Of a stretch of 64,000 nucleotides of DNA, positions 7,869 through 17,548 are shown piece after piece; position 1 is the first letter of the stretch, and each line of letters opens with the position of its first letter. The stretch is from Salimicrobium halophilum (GTDB taxonomy: Bacteria; Bacillota; Bacilli; Bacillales; Halobacillaceae). The notes beneath the pieces were generated by a model that was given only the letters and a program-made list of their open reading frames with translations, ran no database searches and had not been told where the DNA came from. The DNA is taken from assembly GCF_900100295.1 (NCBI RefSeq), contig NZ_FNEV01000010.1, forward strand, positions 1 through 64,000, in the 5' to 3' direction. The position numbers were made by a program, and so were the translations under genes.

Positions 7869-8270
7869 TTATCGGAGCCACTTCGTGGATTCGATCGTCG
7901 TCCCTTCGCCGGACTTCGATACGATATCAAATTCGTCCATCAGCCTTTTCACACCTGGAAGCCCTGCCCCGAGACCTCCTGACGTGGAAAAGCCGTCTTC
8001 CATAACCTGGGCCAGATCACTGATTCCGGGCCCTTCGTCGATCGCTTTTATATTAATACCTTTTTTCTGAACAGTTTCGATAGCTTCAAAACAAATTTTA
8101 CCGGAACCGGCATAAAGATAGATATTACGGGCCAGTTCTGAAATAGCCGTAGCAATCCGTGCCTGGTCCACTGTGCCGAACCCCACTTTGGTTGCGATAT
8201 CACGGCCCATTTGCCTCGCTGCTACGATATCCCATTCTTTTTTTATATAAACGCAGGACTGATCGCTCAT
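7869..8270 (-). CDS. rsbT: RsbT, stressosome serine/threonine kinase
   Basis: A 133-residue GHKL-fold kinase. The N-box is AISELARNIYLYA and a G-box region DEGPGISD ... GLGAGLPG follows. RsbT phosphorylates RsbS and RsbR under stress, leaves the stressosome and binds RsbU. It starts 3 bp after the rsbS stop, with its ribosome site inside the end of rsbS. Confidence 0.94.
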   Translation of the reverse strand: MSDQSCVYIKKEWDIVAARQMGRDIATKVGFGTVDQARIATAISELARNIYLYAGSGKICFEAIETVQKKGINIKAIDEGPGISDLAQVMEDGFSTSGGLGAGLPGVKRLMDEFDIVSKSGEGTTIESTKWLR

Positions 8271-8273
8271 ACC

Positions 8274-8630
8274 TTACTCCTCCAATTCTTGACGCAGCTT
8301 TATCAACCCTTGTTCGAGATCCAGTGCTGTAGGCACATCCTGCAAATGAATACCAAGGTCTATCAGGGTAACAGCTACAGCTGGTTGTATGCCAGTAAGG
8401 ACTACTTTCGCCCCCATAAGGTCAGACATGGTAACCACGTCTCCGAGCACTTTAGCAATAAAAGAGTCGACGATATCCACAGAGGTCAAATCGATGACTA
8501 CTCCGGTCGCACCGCTTCCATGTATTTTTTCGAGTAAATCTTCCTGAAATTGGATGGCTGTCTTATCGTCCAGTTCTGTCTGTATAGAAATCAGTAAATA
8601 GTTATGCAATTTCAAAATTGGGATTCTCAT
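8274..8630 (-). CDS. rsbS: RsbS, stressosome scaffold (STAS)
   Basis: A 118-residue single STAS domain. The phosphorylated serine is in [10 protein letters not shown] (Ser56 here, equivalent to Ser59 of B. subtilis). RsbS forms the stressosome core together with RsbR and holds RsbT. Its start overlaps the rsbR stop by 4 bp (ATGA). Confidence 0.95.
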   Translation of the reverse strand: MRIPILKLHNYLLISIQTELDDKTAIQFQEDLLEKIHGSGATGVVIDLTSVDIVDSFIAKVLGDVVTMSDLMGAKVVLTGIQPAVAVTLIDLGIHLQDVPTALDLEQGLIKLRQELEE

Positions 8631-9541
8631 TCGTTATCACTCCGATCCAACGAGTCAATCAGGTTCTCTATTTCGTATTCCTGGTTCTGATTCTCCACTA
8701 TCTCTCTGTTCGTCAGTTCAAGCGCCGTCTGGAACCCTTTTCTGAGGGAACTCTTCGTCGGAAACTTACCGAGATCGATTCCGAGGTTCACAATCGTCTG
8801 GGCGATTTCCGGACGGATTCCTACAAGAATACAGCGGGCACCTATCAGACGGACGGCTTCCGCAGCCTGGATGATATGATGGGCTACCATCGTATCGACA
8901 ACAGGTACACCGGTGATATCAATCAACACGACTTCTGCGTTATGTTTGATCACCCCGTCCAATAGACTTTCCATCACCATCTTCGCGCGCTCTGTATCGA
9001 TGGTACCGATCAGGGGCATGATTGTTATGTTATCCATTACGGGAATCAGTGGCGCCGACAACTCCTGCAGGGCAACGCGTTGAAGCGATACGATATTCTC
9101 CCAGCTGCCGGAATACTCAGAGACCAGCTCATTGATGAGAGGGTCCACCCACTCATCGACTTTCTCTAACACCCAGGAGAAGTATTCATCCCCGAGTTCA
9201 TAGACATGTTCCGCTTGGGAAAAGTCAAGGTCGTCCCATTTTTGGATGATGAACTTCACGAGGGACCTGCGGAATACCTGCATACCATCTGTAAGATAAG
9301 TGAGAGGCCACCCCAAATTGATCAGTCGTTCTGCAAATTCATCGAGAGGAGTCTTAGCGATTTCCCCTTTCTTGATTCCTTCAAAGATGACGTTGACGAA
9401 TTCACGGTTTGTATTTTCAAGCATTTCTTCAGAGATAGACTGGTAAAATTCACCCTGCTGGTTCTTCTTCACCTGTTCCATCCACATCCGAACTATTTCA
9501 TCACTATTCGTTAATACTAAGTCTTTCAGTACTTTTTCCAT
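8627..9541 (-). CDS. rsbRA: RsbR, stressosome sensor protein
   Basis: A 304-residue protein with an N-terminal non-heme globin-like sensor domain (about 1-150), a linker, and a C-terminal STAS domain. Candidate phospho-acceptors are Thr183 in GTIDTERA and Thr217 in PVVDTMVA; both match B. subtilis Thr171 and Thr205 with one constant offset of 12. It is slightly longer than B. subtilis RsbRA (274). It is the first gene of the stressosome operon, with no other RsbR paralogue in the window. Confidence 0.94.
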   Translation of the reverse strand: MEKVLKDLVLTNSDEIVRMWMEQVKKNQQGEFYQSISEEMLENTNREFVNVIFEGIKKGEIAKTPLDEFAERLINLGWPLTYLTDGMQVFRRSLVKFIIQKWDDLDFSQAEHVYELGDEYFSWVLEKVDEWVDPLINELVSEYSGSWENIVSLQRVALQELSAPLIPVMDNITIMPLIGTIDTERAKMVMESLLDGVIKHNAEVVLIDITGVPVVDTMVAHHIIQAAEAVRLIGARCILVGIRPEIAQTIVNLGIDLGKFPTKSSLRKGFQTALELTNREIVENQNQEYEIENLIDSLDRSDNE

Positions 9542-9692
9542 CGGTCATTACCTCCAGGCTATGGAAAGCTCAATAAATATCATACTTCTATCATTTTAAC
9601 AAAAATCGTCATACAGTTATACTAAACGAGCCATATTACATATTTTTTCACACTATATACATTCTTTTCACTTTATGTAAATTTTTTCTTAC

Positions 9693-9724
9693 ATAAACAA
9701 AGAGACTGCTGAAAAGCAGTCTCT
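9693..9724 (-). terminator. Terminator of the mazEF operon
   Basis: On the minus strand AGAGACTGCT / AGCAGTCTCT forms a hairpin around TTTC, followed by TTGTTTATG. It lies directly after the ndoA stop. Confidence 0.75.
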
Positions 9725-10083
9725 TAAAAATCAATAAGCCCCAAGCTTATTTGTAAAGCTTTGTTGACGCGAAGCATCATCGATTCGTCCAGGTGCGTAA
9801 TCTTGTCTGTCAAACGTTGTTTATCGATCGTTCTGATTTGCTCCAGCAATATGACAGAGTTCCGTTCGAACTGATATTTTTCTGCATCGATTTCTACATG
9901 CGTTGGTAATTTGGCTTTTTGTATTTGCGCTGTGATCGCCGCCACGATTACAGTAGGACTGAAACGGTTCCCGATATCATTCTGCAGGACGAGCACCGGA
10001 CGGACTCCCCCCTGCTCGGAACCTACTACTGGGGACAAATCAGCGAAATAAACGTCTCCTCGTTTGACTATCAACGGCTTCAC
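9724..10083 (-). CDS. ndoA: Endoribonuclease EndoA/MazF toxin
   Basis: The protein is nearly the same as B. subtilis EndoA: MazF motifs [28 protein letters not shown] and [13 protein letters not shown]. EndoA cuts mRNA at UACAU sites. The open frame begins with GTG at 10083 (119 aa). A TTG three codons later would give exactly the B. subtilis N-terminus, so the start is uncertain. It overlaps the antitoxin stop by 4 bp. As in other Bacillales the pair lies between alr and rsbR. Confidence 0.95.
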   Translation of the reverse strand: MKPLIVKRGDVYFADLSPVVGSEQGGVRPVLVLQNDIGNRFSPTVIVAAITAQIQKAKLPTHVEIDAEKYQFERNSVILLEQIRTIDKQRLTDKITHLDESMMLRVNKALQISLGLIDF

Positions 10084-10355
10084 ACCCCACTCACTAATTG
10101 CTCGAGGGTATGCTCTGCCTCCTCTTCAGCTTGAAAAGCTTCTGAAGCGATATTTAAATTGATTTTTGCCATTTCCATATAGCCCTGACACATAGACTCA
10201 CGAATTTGTCGTTCTTTTTTTTCACGCAAATACATTTTCATTGCCTGGCAAAGAAAATCATTTCGATCGCATTGTTCTGTCTCTACATACCCATCTACTT
10301 CATTGAGAAGGGTTTCCGGAACTTTTAAGACTATTTCCTGCATGCTCTCCGACAA
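10080..10355 (-). CDS. ndoAI: EndoAI/MazE antitoxin, ribbon-helix-helix
   Basis: A 91-residue antitoxin. The N-terminal ribbon-helix-helix contains [18 protein letters not shown], and the C-terminal toxin-binding part [17 protein letters not shown] matches B. subtilis EndoAI. The TTG at 10355 is the best start because GGAGGTG stands 6 nt upstream; the ATG at 10373 would lie before that ribosome site. So both genes of this module probably start with non-ATG codons. Confidence 0.9.
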   Translation of the reverse strand: MSESMQEIVLKVPETLLNEVDGYVETEQCDRNDFLCQAMKMYLREKKERQIRESMCQGYMEMAKINLNIASEAFQAEEEAEHTLEQLVSGV

Positions 10356-10404
10356 ATCATACACCTCCACCATTCTCTCTTTACACCAGTCATCTGCTAT
10401 TTCA

Positions 10405-10433
10405 ATAGTACCATTGCAAGCATTCTATTGCAA
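10405..10433 (-). promoter_or_regulatory. Putative sigma-A promoter of mazEF
   Basis: On the minus strand TTGCAA is followed after 17 bp by TACTAT, about 50 bp upstream of the antitoxin start. Confidence 0.5.
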
Positions 10434-10448
10434 AGCCCTATTTGAACA

Positions 10449-11615
10449 TCAGACGATAGGTGCCTGGAGACGATGGGAGATTGCCGTCGTCTCTCCGCCC
10501 TTTTTGTAGACCCTTGGCACCCGGCTCGATATAATGCAGGGGATTTCGTAGTTGATCGTGTCCAAATGATCTGCTATTTCATCCGTTTCTATTTCATCCT
10601 CTCCCTGTTTCCCTATCAGAACAACTTCCGTGCCTACGGGATGGGACTTGTCCAGTCGGATCATGAATTGATCCATACAGATACGGCCTACGATCTCACA
10701 TCTTTTCCCGTCTACGAGCACCTCGGCTCCCTGAAGTTTACGGATCCATCCGTCAGCATATCCAAGAGGTACCGTACCTATCCATTCTTCCCCTTTTGTT
10801 TCATAGGTAGTGCCGTAGCTGATAGACTCCCCGGCTTCGAGTTTTTTGACATGAACCAGATTGCTGTGTAGCGAGAAGGCAGGTTTCAGCGAGATCGGTT
10901 TTTCTTTTTTGACATCTCCGGAGGGGTAAAGGCCGTACATGCTGATGCCGAAACGTACGAAATGATGCATCTGTTCCGGGAATCGCATACTGGCCGCACT
11001 GTTTCCTGTATGTACCGTCACTTCCTTTGTCCATTGTGTCGTAAAATGTCCAAGCAACCCCTCGAGACGGCGGTTCTGCTCTTCATAATAAGACAAATCT
11101 TCATCATCCGCTTTCGCGAAATGAGTGAACACTCCGGTCAGTTCTATGTTCTCGTTGCGCCGGATTGCAGAAAGGACACCATCCATCTCTTCCTTTGTCC
11201 GCACACCGATGCGCCCCATACCCGTATCCATTTTCAAATGGACCTTCACAGGATGCTTCCCGGTTCCTTCCACCTTATCCACCCACTCTTCCTGATAGGC
11301 GGTAACCGTAATATCATGCTCCGCAGCGACAGCCGCATCTTCAGGACGGGTATACCCCATCACCAGAATCGGAGCAGTGAATCCGGCCTTCCGGAGACGC
11401 AGAGCTTCATCAAGAAGCGCTACAGCCAGCCGCTCGGCTCCGGCTTCCAACGCAGCCCTGGCAACCTGAACGTCGCCATGCCCGTATCCATCCGCTTTCA
11501 CCACAGCATAGACACCCGTTTCTTCAGAAAGCCGATGCTTCAACTCACGGACGTTGTTGGCAATCGCATCCAGGTCTATTTCCGCCCATGAATCACGGTA
11601 AAACTTCTCTTCCAT
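10449..11615 (-). CDS. alr: Alanine racemase
   Basis: A 388-residue PLP enzyme that makes D-alanine for peptidoglycan. The PLP lysine is in YAVVKADGYGHG (Lys40). The second catalytic tyrosine is in the SISYGTTY region, and the substrate-binding MDQFMIRLD is present. The ATG at 11615 is chosen because GGAG lies 9 nt upstream; the ATG three codons earlier directly abuts the ribosome site. The position between a YdcC-type lipoprotein and mazEF is as in B. subtilis. Confidence 0.96.
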   Translation of the reverse strand: MEEKFYRDSWAEIDLDAIANNVRELKHRLSEETGVYAVVKADGYGHGDVQVARAALEAGAERLAVALLDEALRLRKAGFTAPILVMGYTRPEDAAVAAEHDITVTAYQEEWVDKVEGTGKHPVKVHLKMDTGMGRIGVRTKEEMDGVLSAIRRNENIELTGVFTHFAKADDEDLSYYEEQNRRLEGLLGHFTTQWTKEVTVHTGNSAASMRFPEQMHHFVRFGISMYGLYPSGDVKKEKPISLKPAFSLHSNLVHVKKLEAGESISYGTTYETKGEEWIGTVPLGYADGWIRKLQGAEVLVDGKRCEIVGRICMDQFMIRLDKSHPVGTEVVLIGKQGEDEIETDEIADHLDTINYEIPCIISSRVPRVYKKGGETTAISHRLQAPIV

Positions 11616-11676
11616 CGCAGACATCTCCTACTTGTTGATTTCTTCAATTATTGAATTCTCTTCGGTGGTTGTCAAG

Positions 11677-11796
11677 AAAAGCGGAGACATCCCGCTTAGA
11701 AGCTCTGGCCTAAGTAGACCGGTCAGACAAAAGTGCTCTTCCTTTTTCTGATCCGGGCTACTTAGGACACGGGCTTCTGGATGTCGTAGCTAGACA
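11677..11796 (+). repeat. Family A palindromic repeat, full copy
   Basis: A 120-bp element runs from AAAAGCGGA to GCTAGACA. Three nested stems are exact: GACATCC/GGATGTC, AGAAGC/GCTTCT and CCTAAGTAG/CTACTTAGG. The remaining intergenic sequence shows no gene. Confidence 0.85.
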
Positions 11797-11801
11797 ATTA
11801 G

Positions 11802-11975
11802 AAAAGCGGAAACATCCCGCTCAGAAGCCCCGATTACGAACTTCGTGTGTTATGCGACAATAATCCATTAATTTCATCGAAAATTTTGTCATAAAAATCA
11901 TTATGCAATACTTTCAAAACTGCCAATGACCAAGACTGTCGCATTAAAAAAAGTATGCGACAGCTTCGCCACCTG
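11802..11975 (+). repeat. Truncated family A left end plus AT-rich inverted repeats
   Basis: AAAAGCGGAAACATCCCGC repeats the first bases of family A, but no matching right end follows. Instead there is AT-rich sequence with ATGCGACA, a later TGTCGCAT and a third ATGCGACA, the last two forming an 8-bp hairpin near 11939-11965. It may be a diverged member of the B-type arrays. Confidence 0.6.
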
Positions 11976-12022
11976 AATGCGTAAAATTCACCTCATAACC
12001 CAAAGCTTCCCCTCAAAAAAGC

Positions 12023-12056
12023 ACAAAAAAATAAGCAGACCCTGACAGCCTGCTCC
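12023..12056 (-). terminator. Possible terminator of the ydcC-like lipoprotein gene
   Basis: On the minus strand AGCAG and CTGCT form a short 5-bp stem followed by ATTTTTTTG. The stem is weak. Confidence 0.45.
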
Positions 12057-12066
12057 ACTCCGTTCT

Positions 12067-13074
12067 TTATTTAGGGGCTTTGGCCTCCACAGAAGCTGCC
12101 ACCTCTATCATTTCTTCTTCATTCAATGTCTCACTCGCCAAATGATAGGACGTGCCATCCTTCTGCCACTGCAGATGACCATCCCTGATCGCTCCTACTG
12201 TGCCGTCCTTCAGAGTGACGACTTCTCCCTGGACGCTTTCTTCCGTACTTACGGCACGGGCCATATCTTTTTCCTGCACAAGCGTGAACCCTTTCTCTCC
12301 CCCGTAGGTAAGAATCACGCGTTTCCCGTCCACCGTTTCCGTCTCCAGACTATCCGTCAATTCTGCACCGAAAGTCCGGAGCGGATAAAGCACTTCGAGA
12401 GATGCTGTCCTGCTGTCCGCAGTCGCTGCAGTCGCTATCGCCATATTGGATTCCACATCAAAATCGGAGTCTTTGAACGAGTCATCTTTTTCAAAACCTG
12501 AAAACTGGACTTCCACCGCTGTATTCCGTTCCTCGTCAAGTACTTGTACCATCACAGGGGTCAGTTCTTTCTTATCGAAATAAATCTCCTGGGTCGGTAG
12601 AGACTGACGGTTATGATAGTTCGTCTTGGTTTCGAATTTGTAGTAATTCTCGGTCGCTGTAAATGTAGAATCTTCATCATTTTCGATATCCCGGATCAGG
12701 GATTCGTATAAATAAGGCTGGCTTGTCTCTTCCGGCCAGTTGCTCTGGAATTTGAAGCTTTTATTCAGGGAAGGGGTCAGCACGAAGACGCCGTTCGCGT
12801 TCTTCAGAATCACCTGTTCTCCCTTGTCTTCCCGTTCACTGTCCAATTGAACTCGGTAAAAGTCACCCTTTTTATGCCAGATCTCCACGTCATACTTCTG
12901 CTCTTCTTCACCCGTTTTCATCTCCATAGCTGCATTCGTCCGATATCCCGGCATTTCTCCCGCTTTATCTTTCAGCTTGCTCACTACGTCTTCCTGCGAC
13001 ATGTCTCCACAAGCAGCCAGAAAAAGAAATGCTCCTAAAAGCAGAGGCTTGATTACTCTAAGCAAACTACCCAC
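12067..13074 (-). CDS. LolA-like outer-membrane-type lipoprotein, YdcC family
   Basis: A 335-residue lipoprotein. A signal peptide ends at the lipobox FLAACGD, so Cys22 should be lipidated. The rest is a soluble beta-rich domain (for example NAAMEMKTGEE and VEIWHKKGDFYRVQL) as in the YdcC/DUF4367-type family. In B. subtilis ydcC lies at the same place and is expressed in the mother cell during sporulation. The exact function is not known. The high Asp/Glu content fits a salt-adapted surface protein. Confidence 0.85.
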   Translation of the reverse strand: MGSLLRVIKPLLLGAFLFLAACGDMSQEDVVSKLKDKAGEMPGYRTNAAMEMKTGEEEQKYDVEIWHKKGDFYRVQLDSEREDKGEQVILKNANGVFVLTPSLNKSFKFQSNWPEETSQPYLYESLIRDIENDEDSTFTATENYYKFETKTNYHNRQSLPTQEIYFDKKELTPVMVQVLDEERNTAVEVQFSGFEKDDSFKDSDFDVESNMAIATAATADSRTASLEVLYPLRTFGAELTDSLETETVDGKRVILTYGGEKGFTLVQEKDMARAVSTEESVQGEVVTLKDGTVGAIRDGHLQWQKDGTSYHLASETLNEEEMIEVAASVEAKAPK

Positions 13075-13104
13075 TCCTTCATCTCAGATGAGAGGATAGA
13101 AGGT

Positions 13105-14604
13105 TCATTCCATGGTGCGGAAAGTAAGGGACAAATGGTCGATCAAATCGGTCGGTACAATGTCGTATACCGTCCTCGTACGTTCTATCACCAACTCAGC
13201 TGTACGACCGTGCAAGAAACACCCGTTAGAGAGAGCCTCTTTCATAGAGGAATGTTGCATCATCGTAGTCAATAAAATGCCTGTAAGCACATCCCCGCTC
13301 CCTCCTTTAGAGAGCCCTTCGTTGCCGGAAGTTTCAACTACTTGTTCTCCGCCAGGGGTGGTGATGATTGTCGCCGGTCCCTTCAGCACAAGGGACACAC
13401 CGTATTCCCTGGCAAAGGACTTACTCAGAGAGAATGGGTTTCTCTTCACCTCAGCGATTTCTTTGTCACACAGACGAGCCATTTCTCCTATGTGGGGAGT
13501 AAGCACAGTTTCTCCTTCTCTCTCTTTAAGGGAAGACAGGAGATCCTTCAAGTGGTAAAGACCGTCCGCATCAATCAGGAGACGTCCCTCTGTGCCGGTG
13601 AGCAGCGTTTCTACCACTGACTGACTTCGAGGATCCCGGCCCATTCCTACTCCGACAGCCACCCCGTCCTTCCCGCCCAGAATCCCGGCATCGATATCGG
13701 TGATGACCCCATCTGTTTCCGTCACGCCTGTAAACATCAATTCAGGGAGCGACGGAGCAATCGACGGTACAATAGCAGGAACGGTAGCCGCCGTCGTCAG
13801 GCCTGCGCCAGCCCTGATCGATGCTTTCGCCGCCATTATGAGCGCCCCGGGCATCATATGACCTCCGCCGATGACCAACCCTTTTCCCCTGGTCCCTTTA
13901 TGGGCGGATGCGGGAATCGCCGGATAACTCTCCCTCACAGCTTCCTCGCTCCACACCCTACATCCGGTTTCAGGGGAAGCCGCGGGTGGAAGACCTATGT
14001 CGAGGATCCTCCATTCGCCGTAGAACCCTCTTGTGTCATCGAGGTATAAGGACTGCTTCGGCGCCTGGACGATGTAAGTGATATCCGCTTGTACAGCCTG
14101 AAAGTCTTCTGCCCCTTCATCTGCAGGAAGACCGGAAGGAATATCGACGCTGACTTTTGCAAGATACGAGGCATTTACTTTCTCTACCAATTCATCGAAA
14201 GGGGGACGAAGAGGTCCATCCACACCGATACCGAGCATCGCATCAATGACGACCGTATTCCTGTCCCAGTCCTCCTCAGATAACGAATCCAGCACGTACC
14301 CGCTTTGCTCATATATCTCCTTGTGGTACTGAGCGTCCCCTTTGATTTTTTCATCGGGAACGACCTGGATAGCCGTTACACTCTTCCCCTTGTCCCGGAG
14401 AATCCGTGCAAGAACGAACCCGTCTCCTCCATTATTCCCACCACCGATCAGTACAAGAAACTTCTCCTCTCCGGAAAAATCACGAAGCACCTGCTCGGCA
14501 ATCGTACGACCGGCATTTTCCATAAGAATGTGCCCCTCCCGGCCGTACGCTTCTATCGCTTTCCTGTCCCATTCGTACATTTCTTCCGCACGCACCACCT
14601 GCAT
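13105..14604 (-). CDS. nnr: Bifunctional NAD(P)HX epimerase/dehydratase
   Basis: A 499-residue metabolite-repair enzyme. The N-terminal YjeF-type epimerase domain (about 1-215) has VLIGGGNNGGDGFVLARIL. The C-terminal ribokinase-like dehydratase domain has HKGTRGKGLVIGGG, LTPHIGEMARL and NEGLSKGGSGDVLTGIL. Together they restore hydrated NADH/NADPH. The start at 14604 follows AGGAGGGG; ten upstream codons are without ribosome-site support. It is encoded next to acpS as in other Bacillaceae. Confidence 0.94.
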   Translation of the reverse strand: MQVVRAEEMYEWDRKAIEAYGREGHILMENAGRTIAEQVLRDFSGEEKFLVLIGGGNNGGDGFVLARILRDKGKSVTAIQVVPDEKIKGDAQYHKEIYEQSGYVLDSLSEEDWDRNTVVIDAMLGIGVDGPLRPPFDELVEKVNASYLAKVSVDIPSGLPADEGAEDFQAVQADITYIVQAPKQSLYLDDTRGFYGEWRILDIGLPPAASPETGCRVWSEEAVRESYPAIPASAHKGTRGKGLVIGGGHMMPGALIMAAKASIRAGAGLTTAATVPAIVPSIAPSLPELMFTGVTETDGVITDIDAGILGGKDGVAVGVGMGRDPRSQSVVETLLTGTEGRLLIDADGLYHLKDLLSSLKEREGETVLTPHIGEMARLCDKEIAEVKRNPFSLSKSFAREYGVSLVLKGPATIITTPGGEQVVETSGNEGLSKGGSGDVLTGILLTTMMQHSSMKEALSNGCFLHGRTAELVIERTRTVYDIVPTDLIDHLSLTFRTME

Positions 14605-14652
14605 GAAGTCCCCTCCTACCTGCCTTATATTCATATGAGATGAAAGGCATGT

Positions 14653-15009
14653 TTATGTTTGTTCTGCAATGACATTCGCAACCGCATAGTGCTCACTGTG
14701 AGAAATAGAGACGTGGAACCTGAATTCTTCCCATCCTTCCACTCGCAGCATCGGCTTTCCGGACGCATCATTTTCTACATGGATGCACCGGAATCCGATT
14801 TTACCTACACCTGTACCGAGCGCTTTCCCTGTCGCTTCTTTCACGGCGAAACGACCAGCTACGTACTCTTTCTTACGCGTTTCTGACAAAGAATAGTACT
14901 TTTCCTCTTCCTGTTCAGTCAATATTCGTTGAATCATGCGCGGGTTTCGCTTTATACTTTTTGTGATACGTTCGATTTCAATGATATCTATACCTATACC
15001 TGTTATCAT
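14653..15009 (-). CDS. acpS: Holo-[acyl-carrier-protein] synthase
   Basis: A 118-residue AcpS. Metal-binding Asp8 is in GIGIDIIEIERI, and Glu in AGRFAVKEATGKALGTG completes the active site. A SISHSEHYAVA motif is at the end. It transfers phosphopantetheine from CoA to acyl carrier protein. Its upstream region is shared with the divergent rhomboid gene. Confidence 0.96.
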   Translation of the reverse strand: MITGIGIDIIEIERITKSIKRNPRMIQRILTEQEEEKYYSLSETRKKEYVAGRFAVKEATGKALGTGVGKIGFRCIHVENDASGKPMLRVEGWEEFRFHVSISHSEHYAVANVIAEQT

Positions 15010-15084
15010 CTCTACCCTGTCCTTTGTTCATATAATCGTTTCGTCCCTTTGAATAAAAGGAAATCCATTAAAAGGAGATCTCTT

Positions 15085-15678
15085 ATGTTTTTACGTACGG
15101 AAAGCTTTCAAGACTTTCTGAAATTCTATCCCGTCATTTCCTTCATCGTGGCTGTTCACATTGTATTGTGGCTGATGATGGATGTTCTATCTCTTCCATT
15201 CGCCGTAGAATGGAAACAACTCGGTGTCGGGAACAACTTCCTGATCAACCAGGGAGAATATTGGAGACTCGTCACACCTATCTTCCTGCATGCCGGACTT
15301 TCCCACATGCTGTTCAATTCCTTCTCTCTGGTTCTGTTCGGACCGGCGCTGGAGCGTATGCTTGGGAAAGGGAAATTCATCATCGCCTACCTGCTTGCCG
15401 GAATTGCAGGAAACGTAGGAACCTATGCAGCGGAGCCGGGAGCTTTCTATTCCCATCTCGGCGCCTCAGGAGCCATCTTCGGCTTGTTCGGAATCTATGC
15501 TTATATGCTATTCGCGCGTAAAGACCTTCTCGACCAGGCCAGCTCCCAGATCATTACGGTCATCATCGCTCTTGGACTTATTATGACCTTTCTCCAGCCG
15601 AACATCAACGTCCTTGGTCACCTGTTCGGGTTCATCGGCGGCATCGCCCTCGCCCCGCCTCTGTTAAGGAAATTGTAG
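15085..15678 (+). CDS. Rhomboid family intramembrane serine protease (YdcA-like)
   Basis: A 197-residue membrane protein with about six hydrophobic segments. Catalytic Ser lies in SHLGASGAIFGLFG and His in NVLGHLFGFIGG. The L1 loop motif WRLVTPIFLHAGLSHMLFN is typical of rhomboids. It cleaves membrane substrates within the bilayer; targets are unknown. The ATG at 15085 follows AAAGGAG by 7 nt. An in-frame extension upstream overlaps acpS and is not supported. Confidence 0.9.
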   Translation: MFLRTESFQDFLKFYPVISFIVAVHIVLWLMMDVLSLPFAVEWKQLGVGNNFLINQGEYWRLVTPIFLHAGLSHMLFNSFSLVLFGPALERMLGKGKFIIAYLLAGIAGNVGTYAAEPGAFYSHLGASGAIFGLFGIYAYMLFARKDLLDQASSQIITVIIALGLIMTFLQPNINVLGHLFGFIGGIALAPPLLRKL

Positions 15679-15873
15679 CCTGTAAAAGTTTTCACGGAAC
15701 GTTCAGGAGAAAAACAGCAAGACGAGTATACCGCGAAATTTTTAATGCCCCACTCACAAGCTGTCTTCCGCTTCGGACGTTCCCTTTTCATAGAAGCACG
15801 CCGTTCACGTTTCCAATCTCTCCAAGAGTGGCGCAAAACCCCCGCCCTAAAAAAGCGGAGAAAGGAGATTGTC

Positions 15874-17514
15874 ATGCCCATCACTACATCCAAACGCTAT
15901 CGTCAGGTTCTCAAAGTATTCTCCAAACATGGCCTCAGCCACATGCTCGAAGGAGCCGGCCTCAGAAATGCCAGGAACCGCTCCACTACAGGCATTCACC
16001 TGCGTCAGGCATTCGAAGAGCTCGGAACCACCTTCATAAAGTTCGGTCAAATCCTCTCTACCCGGCACGACCTGTTACCGGAGAAAATCACGGCGGAGCT
16101 CGAAAAGCTTCAGACTGGAGTCCCTCCCCTCCCTTTCGATCATATCCGGGAGGTCCTCGAAGGAGAATTGGGACCGATCTCTTCTACCTTTTCCTATATA
16201 GACGAAACGCCTCTGGCTGCAGCTTCCATCGGCCAGGTACATAAAGGGAGGACGATAGAAGGGACGGAAGTTGCAGTGAAAGTCCGGAGGCCCGGAATCG
16301 CTGAGCAGGTAGAGCTGGACCTGAAGATCTTATCACGACTCAGTCACCGGCTTGTCCATTTTCCGAAAGTGGAAGAAACCAGACAGATCGAAGACTTGTA
16401 TTATGAATTCGCAGAGACGCTGCGGACAGAGCTTGATTTCCGCAAAGAAGCAGAGCACATGGAAACCATCTCCCGTAACTTCCATAGATGGCCGAACGTC
16501 CACATTCCTTTCACGGACTATGACCGGACGACTTCACGTGTCTTGACCATGGAATACATGGAAGGTCTCCGTTTCGCTGAATACAGCATAAAGCATAGTG
16601 AAGACCCGGGTTTCGGAAAAACGCGCAAAGAGATCGCCGAGCTTTCGGCGGAGGTACTTCTGAAAATGGTGTTCGAAGACGGCGTTTTTCACGCAGACAT
16701 TCACCAGGGGAATTTTCTTTTGAATGACGAAGACGAGCTCATCATTCTCGACTTCGGAATGATCGGTACCATCGATTTCCATACCCGGCAGAAGCTGATG
16801 AATATCGCTCTTTCCTTTTCAACGAAAGATGCCGAATTGCTTACGGATGCCCTGCTCGATATAACGCTTGATTCCGGACAGAAGGCGGACACGGATGCTC
16901 TTACTGTGGATGTGAAACGGCTGATCTCACGCACAAGTGGTCGTGCACTCCAGGACATTCCGCTCGGGGAAGTGCTCGGAGATCTCTTCACCATCCTTCG
17001 CCGGTATCACCTGAGACTTCCTCCTACCGCCGCCTTATTGTTCAAAACGCTTATCATGGCTGAAGGGACGGGACGGGCGATCGATCCGGAGTTCGAATTA
17101 CAGTCAACACTCGAGAAACAGAGCAGGTATTGGATGAAGGAACGATATCACCCGGAACACCTGACCAAAGACTTGTGGAGATATACGAAGCTGTGGAAGG
17201 ATATCGGTGCAGATACACCTCTCCTGATCAAACGGATGATGAGAAACGGAATGAACGTGGGAGTCGAACCGAAAGGCTGGGAGAAGATCATCGCCCATTT
17301 CCACATTATGGTGAACCGTCTCGCTATCACTCTGCTACTCTCCTCCTTCATCATCGCTCTGTCTTTACTGCTGTCCGTCTTCCGACCGGATGAAGGCTAT
17401 CAATTGCTGTCCTGGTTCCTCTGGTCTCTTTTCTTTCTATCCCTGATTCTTGGGGTATATCTCATTGTCTCCATCTTCCGTTCCAAGCATAAATTCAAAA
17501 ACAAAACGCGCTAG
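15874..17514 (+). CDS. ABC1/AarF/UbiB-family atypical protein kinase
   Basis: A 546-residue member of the UbiB/ADCK family. The defining KxGQ motif is in [18 protein letters not shown], an alanine-rich loop is in [15 protein letters not shown], and catalytic residues are in [13 protein letters not shown] and IILDFGMIG. Two hydrophobic segments at the C-terminus (about 495-545) anchor it to the membrane. The family is linked to quinone or lipid homeostasis; this member's role is unknown. Start by AAAGGAG 6 nt upstream. Confidence 0.9.
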   Translation: MPITTSKRYRQVLKVFSKHGLSHMLEGAGLRNARNRSTTGIHLRQAFEELGTTFIKFGQILSTRHDLLPEKITAELEKLQTGVPPLPFDHIREVLEGELGPISSTFSYIDETPLAAASIGQVHKGRTIEGTEVAVKVRRPGIAEQVELDLKILSRLSHRLVHFPKVEETRQIEDLYYEFAETLRTELDFRKEAEHMETISRNFHRWPNVHIPFTDYDRTTSRVLTMEYMEGLRFAEYSIKHSEDPGFGKTRKEIAELSAEVLLKMVFEDGVFHADIHQGNFLLNDEDELIILDFGMIGTIDFHTRQKLMNIALSFSTKDAELLTDALLDITLDSGQKADTDALTVDVKRLISRTSGRALQDIPLGEVLGDLFTILRRYHLRLPPTAALLFKTLIMAEGTGRAIDPEFELQSTLEKQSRYWMKERYHPEHLTKDLWRYTKLWKDIGADTPLLIKRMMRNGMNVGVEPKGWEKIIAHFHIMVNRLAITLLLSSFIIALSLLLSVFRPDEGYQLLSWFLWSLFFLSLILGVYLIVSIFRSKHKFKNKTR

Positions 17515-17538
17515 AAGCAATGCTTCCGGCGCGTTTTT
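17502..17538. terminator. Bidirectional terminator between the UbiB-like gene and cshA
   Basis: The hairpin ACGCGC...GAAGC / GCTTC...GCGCGT is followed by TTTTTG on the plus strand and TTTTGTTTTTG on the minus strand. It serves two convergent genes. Confidence 0.8.
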
Positions 17539-17548
17539 GTATGGGTGT

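Noticed and set aside
9542-9690. Promoter of the rsbR operon
   Set aside because: The region is AT-rich with several possible -10 boxes, but none has a good -35 partner at 16-18 bp; no choice can be supported.
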